The notes beneath the pieces are model-generated. The model saw only the letters and a program-made list of their open reading frames with translations, was not told where the DNA came from and made no database searches. Positions 52,901 through 61,159 of a DNA stretch of 64,000 bases are shown here, one piece after another; position 1 is the first letter of the stretch; each line of letters opens with the position of its first letter. A program made the translations under genes and the position numbers. This DNA is from a virus, in IMG/VR virus record IMGVR_UViG_3300030329_002114, positions 1-64,000 of that record; one strand, given 5' to 3'.

Positions 52901-55900
52901 GATTCATTTTCACCTGATTCGGACACTGCATTTAGAGAGTATCATAGAACTAATGACTTGTTAGCTGAAGCGTTAAGGGGTTCTTTTGTAGCTAAACACG
53001 CAATGCCTTTTAATAAAAAGAATTATTTCAATGCCTTAAGAAAGTTTGTATTAAAACGATTTGCTAATCCACATATAGAAACTGCAGGTAAGTCTTGGTT
53101 AAAAGGCTATACTCCTGAGATGCTTAATTTTTTTGACATAGATCCTTATTCTACTACTCAAGCTACTATAGTAAAGCCTGATTCAGCAAATTCTATAAAT
53201 ATAATGAGGGGCTCTAAGTATGGAAACCCTTTTATCATGCCTTCTGTTTACGATAAGAGTCCATCCTATTATAAAAATAAAGGATTTATAAGAGCTGGGA
53301 GCACGAAAGAAGCTACAGAAAGATACGAAAGCTGGTTAAGGGGTAAAACTGACAAAGGATATATGCCAGATAAAAGAGATGGAATATTAAACGATATTAG
53401 ATCTGGAAAATTATCTGGTAAATCCCTAGGTTATTTTAAACCTGAAGCAAAAGATAGCCATGCAGTTCGATTAGTTAAGCTTATTAATGAATGGTCTCCA
53501 AGAACTTTGAAAGAAGGAGAAATATACCTTGATAACGGTTTTCAACAAATGCCTGTGGTATTGCTCGGTAAACAATACACTCTTGGCGAAGTTTGGGATA
53601 TGTATACTGGGCGAAAAACCATGCCTGATGGTGTTAAAAAACCAACTAAAGAGGAGTGGAATGATGCTTTTACTTTTCTTGCTATACGTACCCCTGCTGA
53701 TTCAATGTCTGGTACACGTAAGCTACGATTTAGAGGCTTTACTGGGCAAAGAGGAGCAGGTTCCATTACGCACCATAAAGACAACAAGTATCTTGGTGGT
53801 GCAGATAAAGACGGAGACAGTATTAAAATCTTTCAAAACATGAACAAAGATTTAATTAAATACTTTGAAAATGTAAAAGACGAAAGAGGGCATTGGGCTG
53901 ATTTTCTCAATGTTAAAAAAGATTTTATAGTAGATCTTGAAGGTGCTGAAGTTGAGTATTATAAAAATATAGTATCAACTAATTACAAGCAACTTGATTC
54001 AGAAATTAATTGGGTTCGAGGTGGTAAAAGTGGTAAGCGCCCTATTTTTACTCAATATTATGGAGATAAAAATACGGAATATTCTTATACTGAATCAGGG
54101 AAGCGTGGCGACTGGACTCCCCTAGAATGGACTCCAGAGTTGATTAAATTAAAACGTGAAGTAGAAAGAATAACTGGTTATAAATTCAATAGTGCTGTTG
54201 TAAATAAGTATAAGGATGGTAAAGATAGTATAGGTTTCCATAGAGACAATGAACCAGAGTTAATGAGGTCTGACAATAGAGGGCCTGTTATAGCTTCTAT
54301 TAGTTTTGGAAGTAAAAGAAATTTTATATTAAAAGATAATACTGGTAAAAAAACTTCATTTGCCTTGGAGAATGGTGATTTGTTTTTAATGAAAGGCGAT
54401 ACTCAAAAAAATTATACTCATGGAATAGCTAAAGAAAATACAACATCCCCTAGAATAAATATTACATTTAGAAGAACTAATTATGGAAGAAGGGATCCAA
54501 GAAAAAATCCTCAACCATTCAGAACAAAAACAAAAACATACGAAGAAGCATTAGACGAATTGTTTAAGGGTGATGTATCTCAACAAGTTGTAGATGATTT
54601 TAATAAAAATAAAATTATGATGTTTTCCCCATCTTTTAGATTTGAAGTTGCAAGAAATGCTAGTATGGGCAAGGGTGGTTTAGGTTTTGGTTTAACTGCT
54701 AAGATTGATCTTCAGAATATGTATGATTATGTTAAAGCAAAAGGTGGGTCTATTAAACTTAAAAACCCCAAGGGTGAAGTTTTTACATTGGAAATAAAAC
54801 ATAATTCACCGTATGAAGGAGTTAGTGCTCATAGATTTTTCTTAGACTTAGGAACTAAGGTAGTAAATGTATCAGCAGATGCAAGCAACGATCCTAACTT
54901 AAGACCTTATAGTGAGTATAGAGATATGCTTTCTTCTTCTATATTTAAAATAAACAATAAAGATGCAAAATTTGGTCAGATTAAAAATCTTGTTAAAGGT
55001 ACGCCATTAGAAGGTATTATGATGTCCAATAGAAATATTAAACCACATCAAAAATATCTAAATGAAAAAACTAATGAGCGTGAAGCTCCAGATGTTTTTC
55101 AAGTGCTTGATAATATTAATAAAGCTAATGAGTTAATGTTTTCAGATCTTGATGATAGTTTTTTTGTACGCACAGTAAATCCTAAATTAAATCAATTACT
55201 ACAAGAATCTGGATTTAAGGTTGGTAATTATTTATTTCCAGAGTTACAAAGGGCTCATAAAATTTTATATGATTCTTTTATAACAAGTGAAGTTGAAGGT
55301 ATCCCAAAAAACCCAGATGCATTATACAAGTGGGAGGTTGTAGATAAAAAAGTTACAGGTAGGTTGATAATAAACAATAATAAAACTTCAAAGCAGTTAG
55401 AAGGATTCTATAAAATACTTGCAAAGGAGTTATCTTTTACAAGTCCTAATCGTATGAAAAATCTTTTATCAGAAAAAAGTCGAAATTTTAACCCAGATCA
55501 AGCCTTAGATTTTTTAGGTAAGGATATGGGTCAGTATGCTTTAATGGAACTATTAACTGGGCAATACGTAGCTGTGCAGAATGCATTTGCAAAACAAGGT
55601 AGGAATGTGAATACAGTTATTGAACTCCTTCCTGAAATAAAAAAGAATGCATATGAAATAAAAAGACTAGCTGACACAATCTCCAGAAGAAGAGACGGTG
55701 GTGACAATGTTAGGAATGTTGATTTAGATGCATTGATATACAAACATAAGACTAGACTAGCTAACCTTGAAAGAGCTCAAGGACTAGAAGAGGGTATGTT
55801 ACAAAACTATTTACATTATTGGCTATTAAGTCCTATAAGAGCGCTTGTAAAAGGTCAAAATAAACCTCAGTATTATAAAGCAATACATGGGTCTCAAATG

Positions 55901-58900
55901 ATACCAATGTCTGTTAAAAGAAATTTTTACAATCGCATGGATAAAATATATAAACGTGCTCAAAGCTCTGATATGTTAAGTATAAAACAAGCAGATTTTA
56001 AGACAGCTTTAAATAAATTAGAGTCTACTCAAAAATTATCTACTACAATAAATGAAGCTATTAAAAGTAAATCATTAGAGAACCTTGCTTTATTTGAATC
56101 TGATTTAAAAGAAGTTAGAAAGTTTCAAGAGTCTGTAAAGAATAACTCATTAATGGATAGAGACTTTAATGAGTGGTATACAGCTTTTACAAAGAACATG
56201 GTAGATGGCCCCACTAAAGATGCTACAACTATAACAATGCAAGATATTAAACTTGTCAATAGGTATCTAGATAGTTTAAATACAAGTAAAAACATGGAGT
56301 TAAAATTAGCTCAGTTTTATCAACATCCCTTAACTGTAGATGAGATAATGCAGTCAAAGGGCTTATTTGGTGGATATACAAAGACTATTAATGAACCAGT
56401 CTTAACAAGTAAGGGTTTAACAAAACGTAATGTTAAAGTTATTATGTCTCCTGTTGGTAATATAGCTAATTATTTTAAAAAATCAGAAGCTGGTATTAAT
56501 TTATATGAAGGTCGCATGAAATTAGAAACTACTGCTATAGATAAAATATTAAATAAGTTAACTCCCAATCAAAGAAGGCAATACGCAGAAGCTCTATTTG
56601 CTTATCGTGAAGGTATTGATAAGGATGGAAAACCATATTCATTAAAAAATGTTCCTAAAGAAATCAATATGACAAAGTTTAAAAAACTTGATACGGAGCT
56701 TACTAAATTTTGGAAGCAAATGGAAAACAGTTGGATAACTACGAAAGATATTAACGGCAAGCGTTTTAATTGGTCTAGGGTAGATAAAGAAAAAAGATAT
56801 GGTAAGGTCAATGAATATATTGAATACGATTCTAATGGTAAGTTTAACTTTAAAAAGTTTCATGATAAAGTTATAAACGCTAGAAATCAATCTAAAGATA
56901 TTATTAGAAATGTTGGCATTGAGGGTGTCTTAAGATATAGAATGGAAGAATCTATTGAAAAAGAAATCTTATCAGATAAGTCAATTAAGAATAAGAAAGC
57001 TTATAGAGAGATGAGAAGATCTGAATTATCAAGACCTTATCAAAATAGATCTTATGAAAATTATGTTCATCATTCTTTTAATAATGCATCAGAAGGTTTA
57101 TTAAAAGAGCAAGCTGAATACGTTGCATCTATTAAAGACCCTGCAGAAAGATCAAGGATTGCGAGACTGCTACAAACAGAAAATCCTTTTATTAACGTAA
57201 ACGATATTTTAGAAATATCTATAGAAGGTAAGACAAAAGATTTTAATAAGTACGCAGTCTACAGTGAAGTTCTTGAAAAGCAAGGAGACATTCCCTATAA
57301 ACGATCCTTTGATTCTCTTCAAGATTATCAAAATAAGGCTATAAATGGATATTTTAGAAATCTAATGAAGCTAAAAGCTCAAAATGAATTAGATCTTATG
57401 GTTAAAAACACTAAAGATTATAAGCCCTCTAAGCATGAGCAAAAAGAATTTGAAAAATTATACAGAGGTAGTAAACTACCAAAAGAACTTCGTTATAATA
57501 GCCATGTAGATGTTTGGGCTGATTATGTCAGGCTTTATGCTAGAGATTCTTTAGGCAACCAATCGTTCTTAAGTGACAGAATGGTAACTCCTCAAGGTAA
57601 AAAATTATTACATTTAAACAAGAAAAATTTATGGTATGGAACTTCAGATGAAGCAATTATCAATAAGATGGAAAAGCTATACAAAAGTAAGCTAGGTAAG
57701 GAAAGAAATATTCCATTTTTTAATAAAGATGCGATACCAAAAGATCCTGTTGCAAGAAAAGAATACTTTAGTCGTGTGATTCATAACTTAGGTAGAATGG
57801 AAGCTCAGTATGAGTTATTAACATTATTAGCTAATACTGGTACATGGACAACCAATATATTTGGTGGAGCTACTATGACCATTGGTAGTGCTGGTGCAAA
57901 GAACTATGCAAATTCATTTAACAACAAAAGAGTTTATGATACATTGTTAAGTGATGCCAATGGTAATCCTGTATTAAAACTACTAGATGGAACAAGCGTT
58001 AGAAATAGAAAACAATTACTAACATTTTTAGAAGAGCGTGGTGTTATAGATAACTTTATTAAAAATGAATTTGAATATAATGATAGGCTTAAGATAGGTT
58101 TAAAGAAAGCTGGTGTTAGCATAAAAGACTTTCAACGGGATTTAATTAAAGCTGCAAAGAGTAAAAAAGGCAATCGTGATGAGAGTGTTATGGAGGTTGT
58201 TAAAAGATATGGCGTTACAGATTTAATGCTTGAGGCTGGTGGTTTCTTAATGAAACAATCTGAACGTGTTAATCGACTTAATGCTTTTATAGCTCATGGT
58301 TTGCAGGCTGTTGAAGGCTTTAAAGAAGCTGGTAAAGAATTATCTTTAGCTGATCAATATGTTTTTGAAAAAGCAGAGCGTGGAATTGAAATGACTCAAT
58401 TCTTATATCAAAATGCTCATAGACCAGCGTTTATGAGAACTTCAATGGGTAAAGTTCTCGGTAGATTTAAGCTATTTGTTTTTAATAGTGTTCGTATGCG
58501 TAAAGAATTTTATAAACAAGCTAAACTTAATGGCTTTAAACAAGGATCTGAATCTTATGAAAGATTTAAAGATACCTTTGCTATTGACATGATGATGTAT
58601 GCATTAGGCAGTGCATTCATGTTCAGCTTGTTTGATACTACATTGCCACCGCCTTGGGACTGGGTGCAAGCTTTGGCTGATTACACTTTTGGTGATAAAC
58701 GTGAACGTGAAATGGCATTTTTCGGTTCAAAGCTTGGCCCTCTTAATGTATTAAAACCTCCTATAGCTAGAGTTCCTGAAGCCTTTGGAGAGCTATTAAC
58801 TGGGCAATACGAGGATTTTACTAATTATACTGTCTATACCATGTTTCCATTTGGAAGAGGAATCAGGCAGATAAAACAGCTAACAGATGATAGACCGTTT

Positions 58901-59023
58901 CGTGGAATAGAGAGAGCACCTGAAATACTTTTTAGGATACCAAGAACTCAAGTTATGAGTAGAATAAAAAGAATGCAATCAGAGAATGAAAAAAGACGTG
59001 CCATTGAAGAGCTGTTAAATTAA
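49931..59023 (+). CDS. Giant 3030-aa virion RNA-polymerase-like protein with inserted DUF4326-like and AlkB-like domains (copy B)
   Basis: Barrel one: DGY at 762-764, K790-P with IAA, K805, K834 in SGSK. Barrel two: R1253-T-P, SGTR at 1260-1263, D1292-K-D-G-D1296. Residues 1089-1188 look like DUF4326 (NIMRGSKYGNPF, YESWLRG, LSGKSLGYFKP, SHAVRLVKLIN), with the usual cysteines replaced. Residues about 1370-1516 match AlkB-type 2-oxoglutarate/Fe(II) dioxygenases: H1437-R-D1439, H1497, R1508, N1510, R1514. Both domains are absent from the A protein, which otherwise matches. Residues 1-110 resemble the preceding gene and A; the C-terminus (TTLPPPWDWVQ) also matches A. By family knowledge this suggests a virion-packaged RNA polymerase. 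The demethylase-like insert could act on nucleic acid damage or modification, but activity is unproven. Confidence 0.75.
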   Translation: MASPYEAIKVQNLIRTYKTNPTMFNDDQLDELERLAENNEIEFKRRQSEFSLRRGLQQAQAGFIEGLTTFDLIPKEPRNTGEAIFRQLGHLAGFAPAILKAPVMGVVQVASKVTGKEVADIAKQPFTSAVLDGINALDAIAVPMIGSRLTKKGFDAALTKTGAESLEFLKRGSRTRAITEEALGLASASAISNIWKGKDAIVDSYIGGAIAGGAFGGIGNFVSLGNLYKGTPQQVEQANKLLRAGVASMFMGLPSTLRNDPTEMQIYEYLLGGFFGYNTRPAKEVEAGKWINENRAREEIFRPETSKDWNKVNKNAQEFIIREHPMTKELNSEGHGGSTGAALGYLERRFPNAKWREGALNNLKKNNKEATESNIQDFYRKKAYEAYRIEKKVFENAVLANSSIINDERLDAMDQAQRDQFKIEDISDSISKSSDKYGDRKSVGETIIEVAENSSVNNVPNRELFIRELSNRFDSKTIKKLDSKLRGWFNNYSQRFVEQDIVNIDGQEYRIITKEKIGEVDVGEKVDVLPATYLVPEGEFRLMTHFIREVPSENGQVKQEAIKIMKTDLVFDYGVPTVKNRLDGNAYIRLQNLLEENGRYIVSGIKDKDYVMTGRFRDENLTLDNVFDILSNKQAGIITRKQVEDAYNRSLEKERELSEFVRAGEYEALEKLHERKWISNFVNLAEMNNLKLEDAWAIIDPAQNFGKSVADLNKRMSLVTNRMTPMVKESFENVAGMNKGEKFNVIQIEDNLGIGTGVSDTDGYMAFRHDIFDATTKSFGRDVKNTGQNKPVIAAKTPYGFFATKSNGQRAHESLNEWMMKNDVHAVIYTSGSKLKGNNPISTLKYEKGNYVSDNINRIEIPIDKLQVSSGTYENTKKDVRGASTPMQKFGQANEEQAFGFADKWIDTVVKPSLEGSERGRKILENYQKTNDLTEMSKAFENKDIKLEELPFRFVIDTLLKNPDSKLGRFLSDRLMRLEVEGELDKTVFEDSFSPDSDTAFREYHRTNDLLAEALRGSFVAKHAMPFNKKNYFNALRKFVLKRFANPHIETAGKSWLKGYTPEMLNFFDIDPYSTTQATIVKPDSANSINIMRGSKYGNPFIMPSVYDKSPSYYKNKGFIRAGSTKEATERYESWLRGKTDKGYMPDKRDGILNDIRSGKLSGKSLGYFKPEAKDSHAVRLVKLINEWSPRTLKEGEIYLDNGFQQMPVVLLGKQYTLGEVWDMYTGRKTMPDGVKKPTKEEWNDAFTFLAIRTPADSMSGTRKLRFRGFTGQRGAGSITHHKDNKYLGGADKDGDSIKIFQNMNKDLIKYFENVKDERGHWADFLNVKKDFIVDLEGAEVEYYKNIVSTNYKQLDSEINWVRGGKSGKRPIFTQYYGDKNTEYSYTESGKRGDWTPLEWTPELIKLKREVERITGYKFNSAVVNKYKDGKDSIGFHRDNEPELMRSDNRGPVIASISFGSKRNFILKDNTGKKTSFALENGDLFLMKGDTQKNYTHGIAKENTTSPRINITFRRTNYGRRDPRKNPQPFRTKTKTYEEALDELFKGDVSQQVVDDFNKNKIMMFSPSFRFEVARNASMGKGGLGFGLTAKIDLQNMYDYVKAKGGSIKLKNPKGEVFTLEIKHNSPYEGVSAHRFFLDLGTKVVNVSADASNDPNLRPYSEYRDMLSSSIFKINNKDAKFGQIKNLVKGTPLEGIMMSNRNIKPHQKYLNEKTNEREAPDVFQVLDNINKANELMFSDLDDSFFVRTVNPKLNQLLQESGFKVGNYLFPELQRAHKILYDSFITSEVEGIPKNPDALYKWEVVDKKVTGRLIINNNKTSKQLEGFYKILAKELSFTSPNRMKNLLSEKSRNFNPDQALDFLGKDMGQYALMELLTGQYVAVQNAFAKQGRNVNTVIELLPEIKKNAYEIKRLADTISRRRDGGDNVRNVDLDALIYKHKTRLANLERAQGLEEGMLQNYLHYWLLSPIRALVKGQNKPQYYKAIHGSQMIPMSVKRNFYNRMDKIYKRAQSSDMLSIKQADFKTALNKLESTQKLSTTINEAIKSKSLENLALFESDLKEVRKFQESVKNNSLMDRDFNEWYTAFTKNMVDGPTKDATTITMQDIKLVNRYLDSLNTSKNMELKLAQFYQHPLTVDEIMQSKGLFGGYTKTINEPVLTSKGLTKRNVKVIMSPVGNIANYFKKSEAGINLYEGRMKLETTAIDKILNKLTPNQRRQYAEALFAYREGIDKDGKPYSLKNVPKEINMTKFKKLDTELTKFWKQMENSWITTKDINGKRFNWSRVDKEKRYGKVNEYIEYDSNGKFNFKKFHDKVINARNQSKDIIRNVGIEGVLRYRMEESIEKEILSDKSIKNKKAYREMRRSELSRPYQNRSYENYVHHSFNNASEGLLKEQAEYVASIKDPAERSRIARLLQTENPFINVNDILEISIEGKTKDFNKYAVYSEVLEKQGDIPYKRSFDSLQDYQNKAINGYFRNLMKLKAQNELDLMVKNTKDYKPSKHEQKEFEKLYRGSKLPKELRYNSHVDVWADYVRLYARDSLGNQSFLSDRMVTPQGKKLLHLNKKNLWYGTSDEAIINKMEKLYKSKLGKERNIPFFNKDAIPKDPVARKEYFSRVIHNLGRMEAQYELLTLLANTGTWTTNIFGGATMTIGSAGAKNYANSFNNKRVYDTLLSDANGNPVLKLLDGTSVRNRKQLLTFLEERGVIDNFIKNEFEYNDRLKIGLKKAGVSIKDFQRDLIKAAKSKKGNRDESVMEVVKRYGVTDLMLEAGGFLMKQSERVNRLNAFIAHGLQAVEGFKEAGKELSLADQYVFEKAERGIEMTQFLYQNAHRPAFMRTSMGKVLGRFKLFVFNSVRMRKEFYKQAKLNGFKQGSESYERFKDTFAIDMMMYALGSAFMFSLFDTTLPPPWDWVQALADYTFGDKREREMAFFGSKLGPLNVLKPPIARVPEAFGELLTGQYEDFTNYTVYTMFPFGRGIRQIKQLTDDRPFRGIERAPEILFRIPRTQVMSRIKRMQSENEKRRAIEELLN

Positions 59024-59054
59024 ATAGGGGACACGAAAAGCTCGCATCCCCTAT
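59024..59054. terminator. Bidirectional terminator between B late and C early genes
   Basis: ATAGGGGA (59024-59031) pairs with TCCCCTAT (59047-59054), with a further CGA/TCG pairing inside the loop. It starts one base after the giant gene's stop and lies between convergent genes. No tRNA or TTGCCAA repeat occurs here, so this junction differs from the A/B junction. Confidence 0.7.
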
Positions 59055-59059
59055 ATTAA

Positions 59060-59251
59060 TTATTCTTCATACTTCCTATAACCAACTCTTTCCATTTCTT
59101 CCTTATGTACTTTCTCAGCCTTTTCTATTCTAGTTAGAATTTCATTAGAGCTTGCATCATTAACTATATTAAGATATTTTTTACAAGCACTTAATAATTT
59201 TACAAGACTTGATGAAGTTTTGGTTCTTATTATTGTAGGATCTAATTGCAT
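59060..59251 (-). CDS. Unidentified early protein of module C, 63 aa
   Basis: A helical, charged protein and the last gene of the visible C leftward operon. It ends 6 bases from the terminator. No motif is recognised, and no relative was found in B by eye. Confidence 0.55.
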   Translation of the reverse strand: MQLDPTIIRTKTSSSLVKLLSACKKYLNIVNDASSNEILTRIEKAEKVHKEEMERVGYRKYEE

Positions 59252-59261
59252 ATAATATCCC

Positions 59262-59429
59262 TTAAAGTTTATTTAATTTAGACTCTATTCTATCCATTTG
59301 ATCCCTATCTTTTTTTGTAGTCCATGTTCTGGCTATTGCATAAATAGCAAATATCCACATAGTAAGATAAGACATGTTATTTTCAACGAACATATGATAA
59401 GCTATTGTTATCCAGCTTGGTTCATTCAT
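59262..59429 (-). CDS. Single-pass membrane protein homologous to the one at 16075, 55 aa
   Basis: The product begins MNEPSWITIAYHMFVENNMS and has a membrane helix then a charged tail. The N-terminus matches the B gene closely (SW-T-AYHMFV-N-M conserved), as does its place next to the IEKNGAA gene. The conserved N-terminus suggests a shared host or membrane target. Confidence 0.7.
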   Translation of the reverse strand: MNEPSWITIAYHMFVENNMSYLTMWIFAIYAIARTWTTKKDRDQMDRIESKLNKL

Positions 59430-59440
59430 ATTAACCCCTT

Positions 59441-59623
59441 CTATTTAGTTTGTATTTTAGACTTAAAATTTATCATTCTATGGTAAGCAGCACCATTTTT
59501 TTCAATACTATCACTTTCGTATAATTTTTTATATATTTTATACAATGATTTAAAAGTTAGTCTTTTTGGAAGTACATTTTTGTACATACTTTTATCTTTT
59601 TCTTCTTTAACATTCGATGTCAT
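59441..59623 (-). CDS. Small early protein homologous to the one at 16259, 60 aa
   Basis: Contains SIEKNGAAYHRMINF, matching IEKNGAAHTRYKNL in the B gene. The ATG overlaps the end of the upstream gene. The rest is basic and helical. The gene pair order (membrane protein, then this) is kept in both modules. Confidence 0.6.
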   Translation of the reverse strand: MTSNVKEEKDKSMYKNVLPKRLTFKSLYKIYKKLYESDSIEKNGAAYHRMINFKSKIQTK

Positions 59624-59948
59624 GTTGTATCCCTTTCTTTTTGTATTTATGTAGCATTGCTACCATTAATAATAAATAGTTAATAATATCGCTTATACGG
59701 CCTTCAATTGGCTCTGAGTATACCTTACCACTCTTTAGGTAATTCATGAGGCTAGAGATGTGTTTATGGAGGTATATTGACAATACCTGCATTGGTTTTA
59801 AATCAATAGACTCTGCAATGTTTTCAAAATTCCAAAGTACGTTTTCTTTATGGTTTCCTTCGGTGTATTCGATTCTTTTAGCGTCTGATAACGCAAGTGT
59901 TTCTTTTAAGAACTTATCTCTTAGTTCTTTGTACTCTTCTGATGTCAT
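59607..59948 (-). CDS. Nmad1/MazG-like phage protein homologous to the one at 14504, 113 aa
   Basis: Shares AKRIEYTEG, NFENIAESIDLKP, KHISSLMNYL, EPIEGRISDIINYLLL with the B protein and ends with the same IEC-type tail. It directly follows the 102-base conserved element. The family link to nucleotide-modification-associated proteins is tentative. Confidence 0.6.
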   Translation of the reverse strand: MTSEEYKELRDKFLKETLALSDAKRIEYTEGNHKENVLWNFENIAESIDLKPMQVLSIYLHKHISSLMNYLKSGKVYSEPIEGRISDIINYLLLMVAMLHKYKKKGIQHDIEC

Positions 59949-59970
59949 TATATTCTCCTATTATAATATT

Positions 59971-60072
59971 GGGGCAATGGCATAACTGCCAATCAACAAC
60001 ACAAAGATATTGTGCTAACTTTTATTTAGTGTCGTTGTTTTTTTCCTATTGATTTTTATTTTTATGCCCCAA
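59971..60072. ncRNA. Conserved 102-base intergenic element, C copy
   Basis: Differs from 27420-27521 at three positions only, and keeps the terminal GGGGCA/TGCCCC pairing, the AACACAA hairpin (one arm base changed) and the T-run hairpin. The end of the leftward 130-aa gene overlaps its right part, so the nucleotide conservation here is not explained by shared protein coding. It sits upstream of the 59607 gene on the - strand. Confidence 0.6.
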
Positions 60073-60407
60073 ATTATTTTATTAAATGGTTTTAAATACC
60101 ACTTTGATTTAACGTCTTTTATTTGCTTTCTTAATTTTTTAGTTACTGACGTTTGATAATACCAGCTACTCCTAGTTGCTTTTAAAGTCTTTTCTAAATT
60201 TTCGTTTTTTTCTTCAAGTTTTAGTATAAGTAGTTTATTTTCTTCTAACAACTTTAAACTTTTATTTAGCATTTCTAGTGTATCTTGATATTTTTCATGA
60301 GGTAGCCTAGGAACTCCGTAATGATCAAATACGTATTGAAAACCTTTTCTGTACATAGGGTTTTCCATATTTTTTTCATGTTCAAAAAAATCTTTCATTA
60401 TATTCAA
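60015..60407 (-). CDS. Coiled-coil early protein of module C, 130 aa
   Basis: The protein has an N-terminal aromatic part and a long coiled coil (LLEENKLLILKLEEKNENLE), then a basic end. Its last 19 codons lie within the conserved 102-base element. A hairpin leader precedes the start. The function is unknown. Confidence 0.55.
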   Translation of the reverse strand: MNIMKDFFEHEKNMENPMYRKGFQYVFDHYGVPRLPHEKYQDTLEMLNKSLKLLEENKLLILKLEEKNENLEKTLKATRSSWYYQTSVTKKLRKQIKDVKSKWYLKPFNKIIWGIKIKINRKKTTTLNKS

Positions 60408-60423
60408 ATCCCCTTAAACGTCA

Positions 60424-60468
60424 GCAGAAGAGGTCAAGGGGGTTAACGTGCCCTTTACTGTCTTCTGC
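60424..60468 (-). repeat. Hairpin leader before the 130-aa gene
   Basis: GCAGAAGA (60424-60431) pairs with TCTTCTGC (60461-60468), and inside AAGGG (60436-60440) pairs with CCCTT (60451-60455). It lies between the 64-aa gene and the 130-aa gene, another long-span structure in the early region. Confidence 0.5.
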
Positions 60469-60486
60469 GTCAGTCTACTTAAGTTA

Positions 60487-60681
60487 TTATAAATTATAGT
60501 TTCCAAGAGCACACCACATTAAATCAGGTGTAAGTCTTTTAACTTTATTTTCCTTGCACCTTTGTGCCATTTTTGAAATACTTGTTAATATTTCTCTATT
60601 AATACTTTCCATTGTATCTGCACTTAGCTGCACTCCATTAGCATTAAATATTTTCTTTACTTTTGTTTTTTGTATTATCAT
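60487..60681 (-). CDS. Unidentified early protein, 64 aa
   Basis: A helical protein (VQLSADTMESINREILTSISKM) overlapping the upstream gene by one base. The segment resembles a histone-fold-like helical pair, as in archaeal or phage small chromatin proteins, but this is weak. Role unknown. Confidence 0.5.
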   Translation of the reverse strand: MIIQKTKVKKIFNANGVQLSADTMESINREILTSISKMAQRCKENKVKRLTPDLMWCALGNYNL

Positions 60682-60854
60682 TATTTATCGCTTTCATTTT
60701 TATGATAAAAACTAATTTTTAAAGTATTGTCGCTGCCTTGCATTACATTAACAACAGCATAGCTGTTTTCTGGAGTTATGTTGTTAGCTTTAAGTAATGA
60801 AAGTGGGAATGTTATTCTTCCTCTTTTATCTAATTTTAATTTGGCTATATTCAT
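60681..60854 (-). CDS. AbrB/SpoVT-like small protein, 57 aa
   Basis: The product starts MNIAKLKLDKRGRITFPLSL followed by a helix and ends with a beta strand, and LDKRGRITFP matches the AbrB/MazE swapped-hairpin DNA-binding fold. It overlaps the next gene by one base (TAATG). It is probably a small DNA-binding regulator; no toxin partner is recognisable nearby. Confidence 0.65.
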   Translation of the reverse strand: MNIAKLKLDKRGRITFPLSLLKANNITPENSYAVVNVMQGSDNTLKISFYHKNESDK

Positions 60855-60856
60855 AA

Positions 60857-61054
60857 TTAATAGTCCTTTCCGTAAATGTTAATTTGTTTAAACTCTTTTT
60901 TTATATCGATTAAAAGATTCATTATTTCCTTGATATAATCCTGATACAATTTATTTATAGATTTTTCTCCAGTATGATTACTGTGTTGTATTGTTGTAGA
61001 ATGTATATTATTTAATATATCTTTTATTTTTGAAATCTTTTTATCTATGTTCAT
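60857..61054 (-). CDS. Small helical early protein, 65 aa
   Basis: A Lys/Ile/Asn-rich, helical protein located 2 bases upstream of the AbrB-like gene. An AAAAGGAT ribosome site precedes the ATG. No motif is recognised. Confidence 0.55.
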   Translation of the reverse strand: MNIDKKISKIKDILNNIHSTTIQHSNHTGEKSINKLYQDYIKEIMNLLIDIKKEFKQINIYGKDY

Positions 61055-61068
61055 TTAAAATCCTTTTA

Positions 61069-61098
61069 ATAGGGGACTAACGCCAACCAGTCCCCTAT
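61069..61098 (+). terminator. Perfect 10-base-pair hairpin, terminator-like
   Basis: ATAGGGGACT (61069-61078) pairs perfectly with AGTCCCCTAT (61089-61098). On the + strand it is followed by TTTTTC, on the - strand by an A/T-rich segment containing the next gene's ribosome site. It separates the resolvase-like gene from the 65-aa gene and may act in either direction. Confidence 0.65.
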
Positions 61099-61159
61099 TT
61101 TTCACTTATTACTAATTTTATCCCAATGTTTTACCAAACATTAGTTTAAGTTATTAGTA

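Noticed and set aside
53529-53843. Alternative frame inside the B giant gene
   Set aside because: It lies across the catalytic barrel-coding region in another frame and is a shadow.
59024-59060. Right attachment site of B
   Set aside because: The junction contains a terminator only; there is no tRNA fragment or TTGCCAA repeat.
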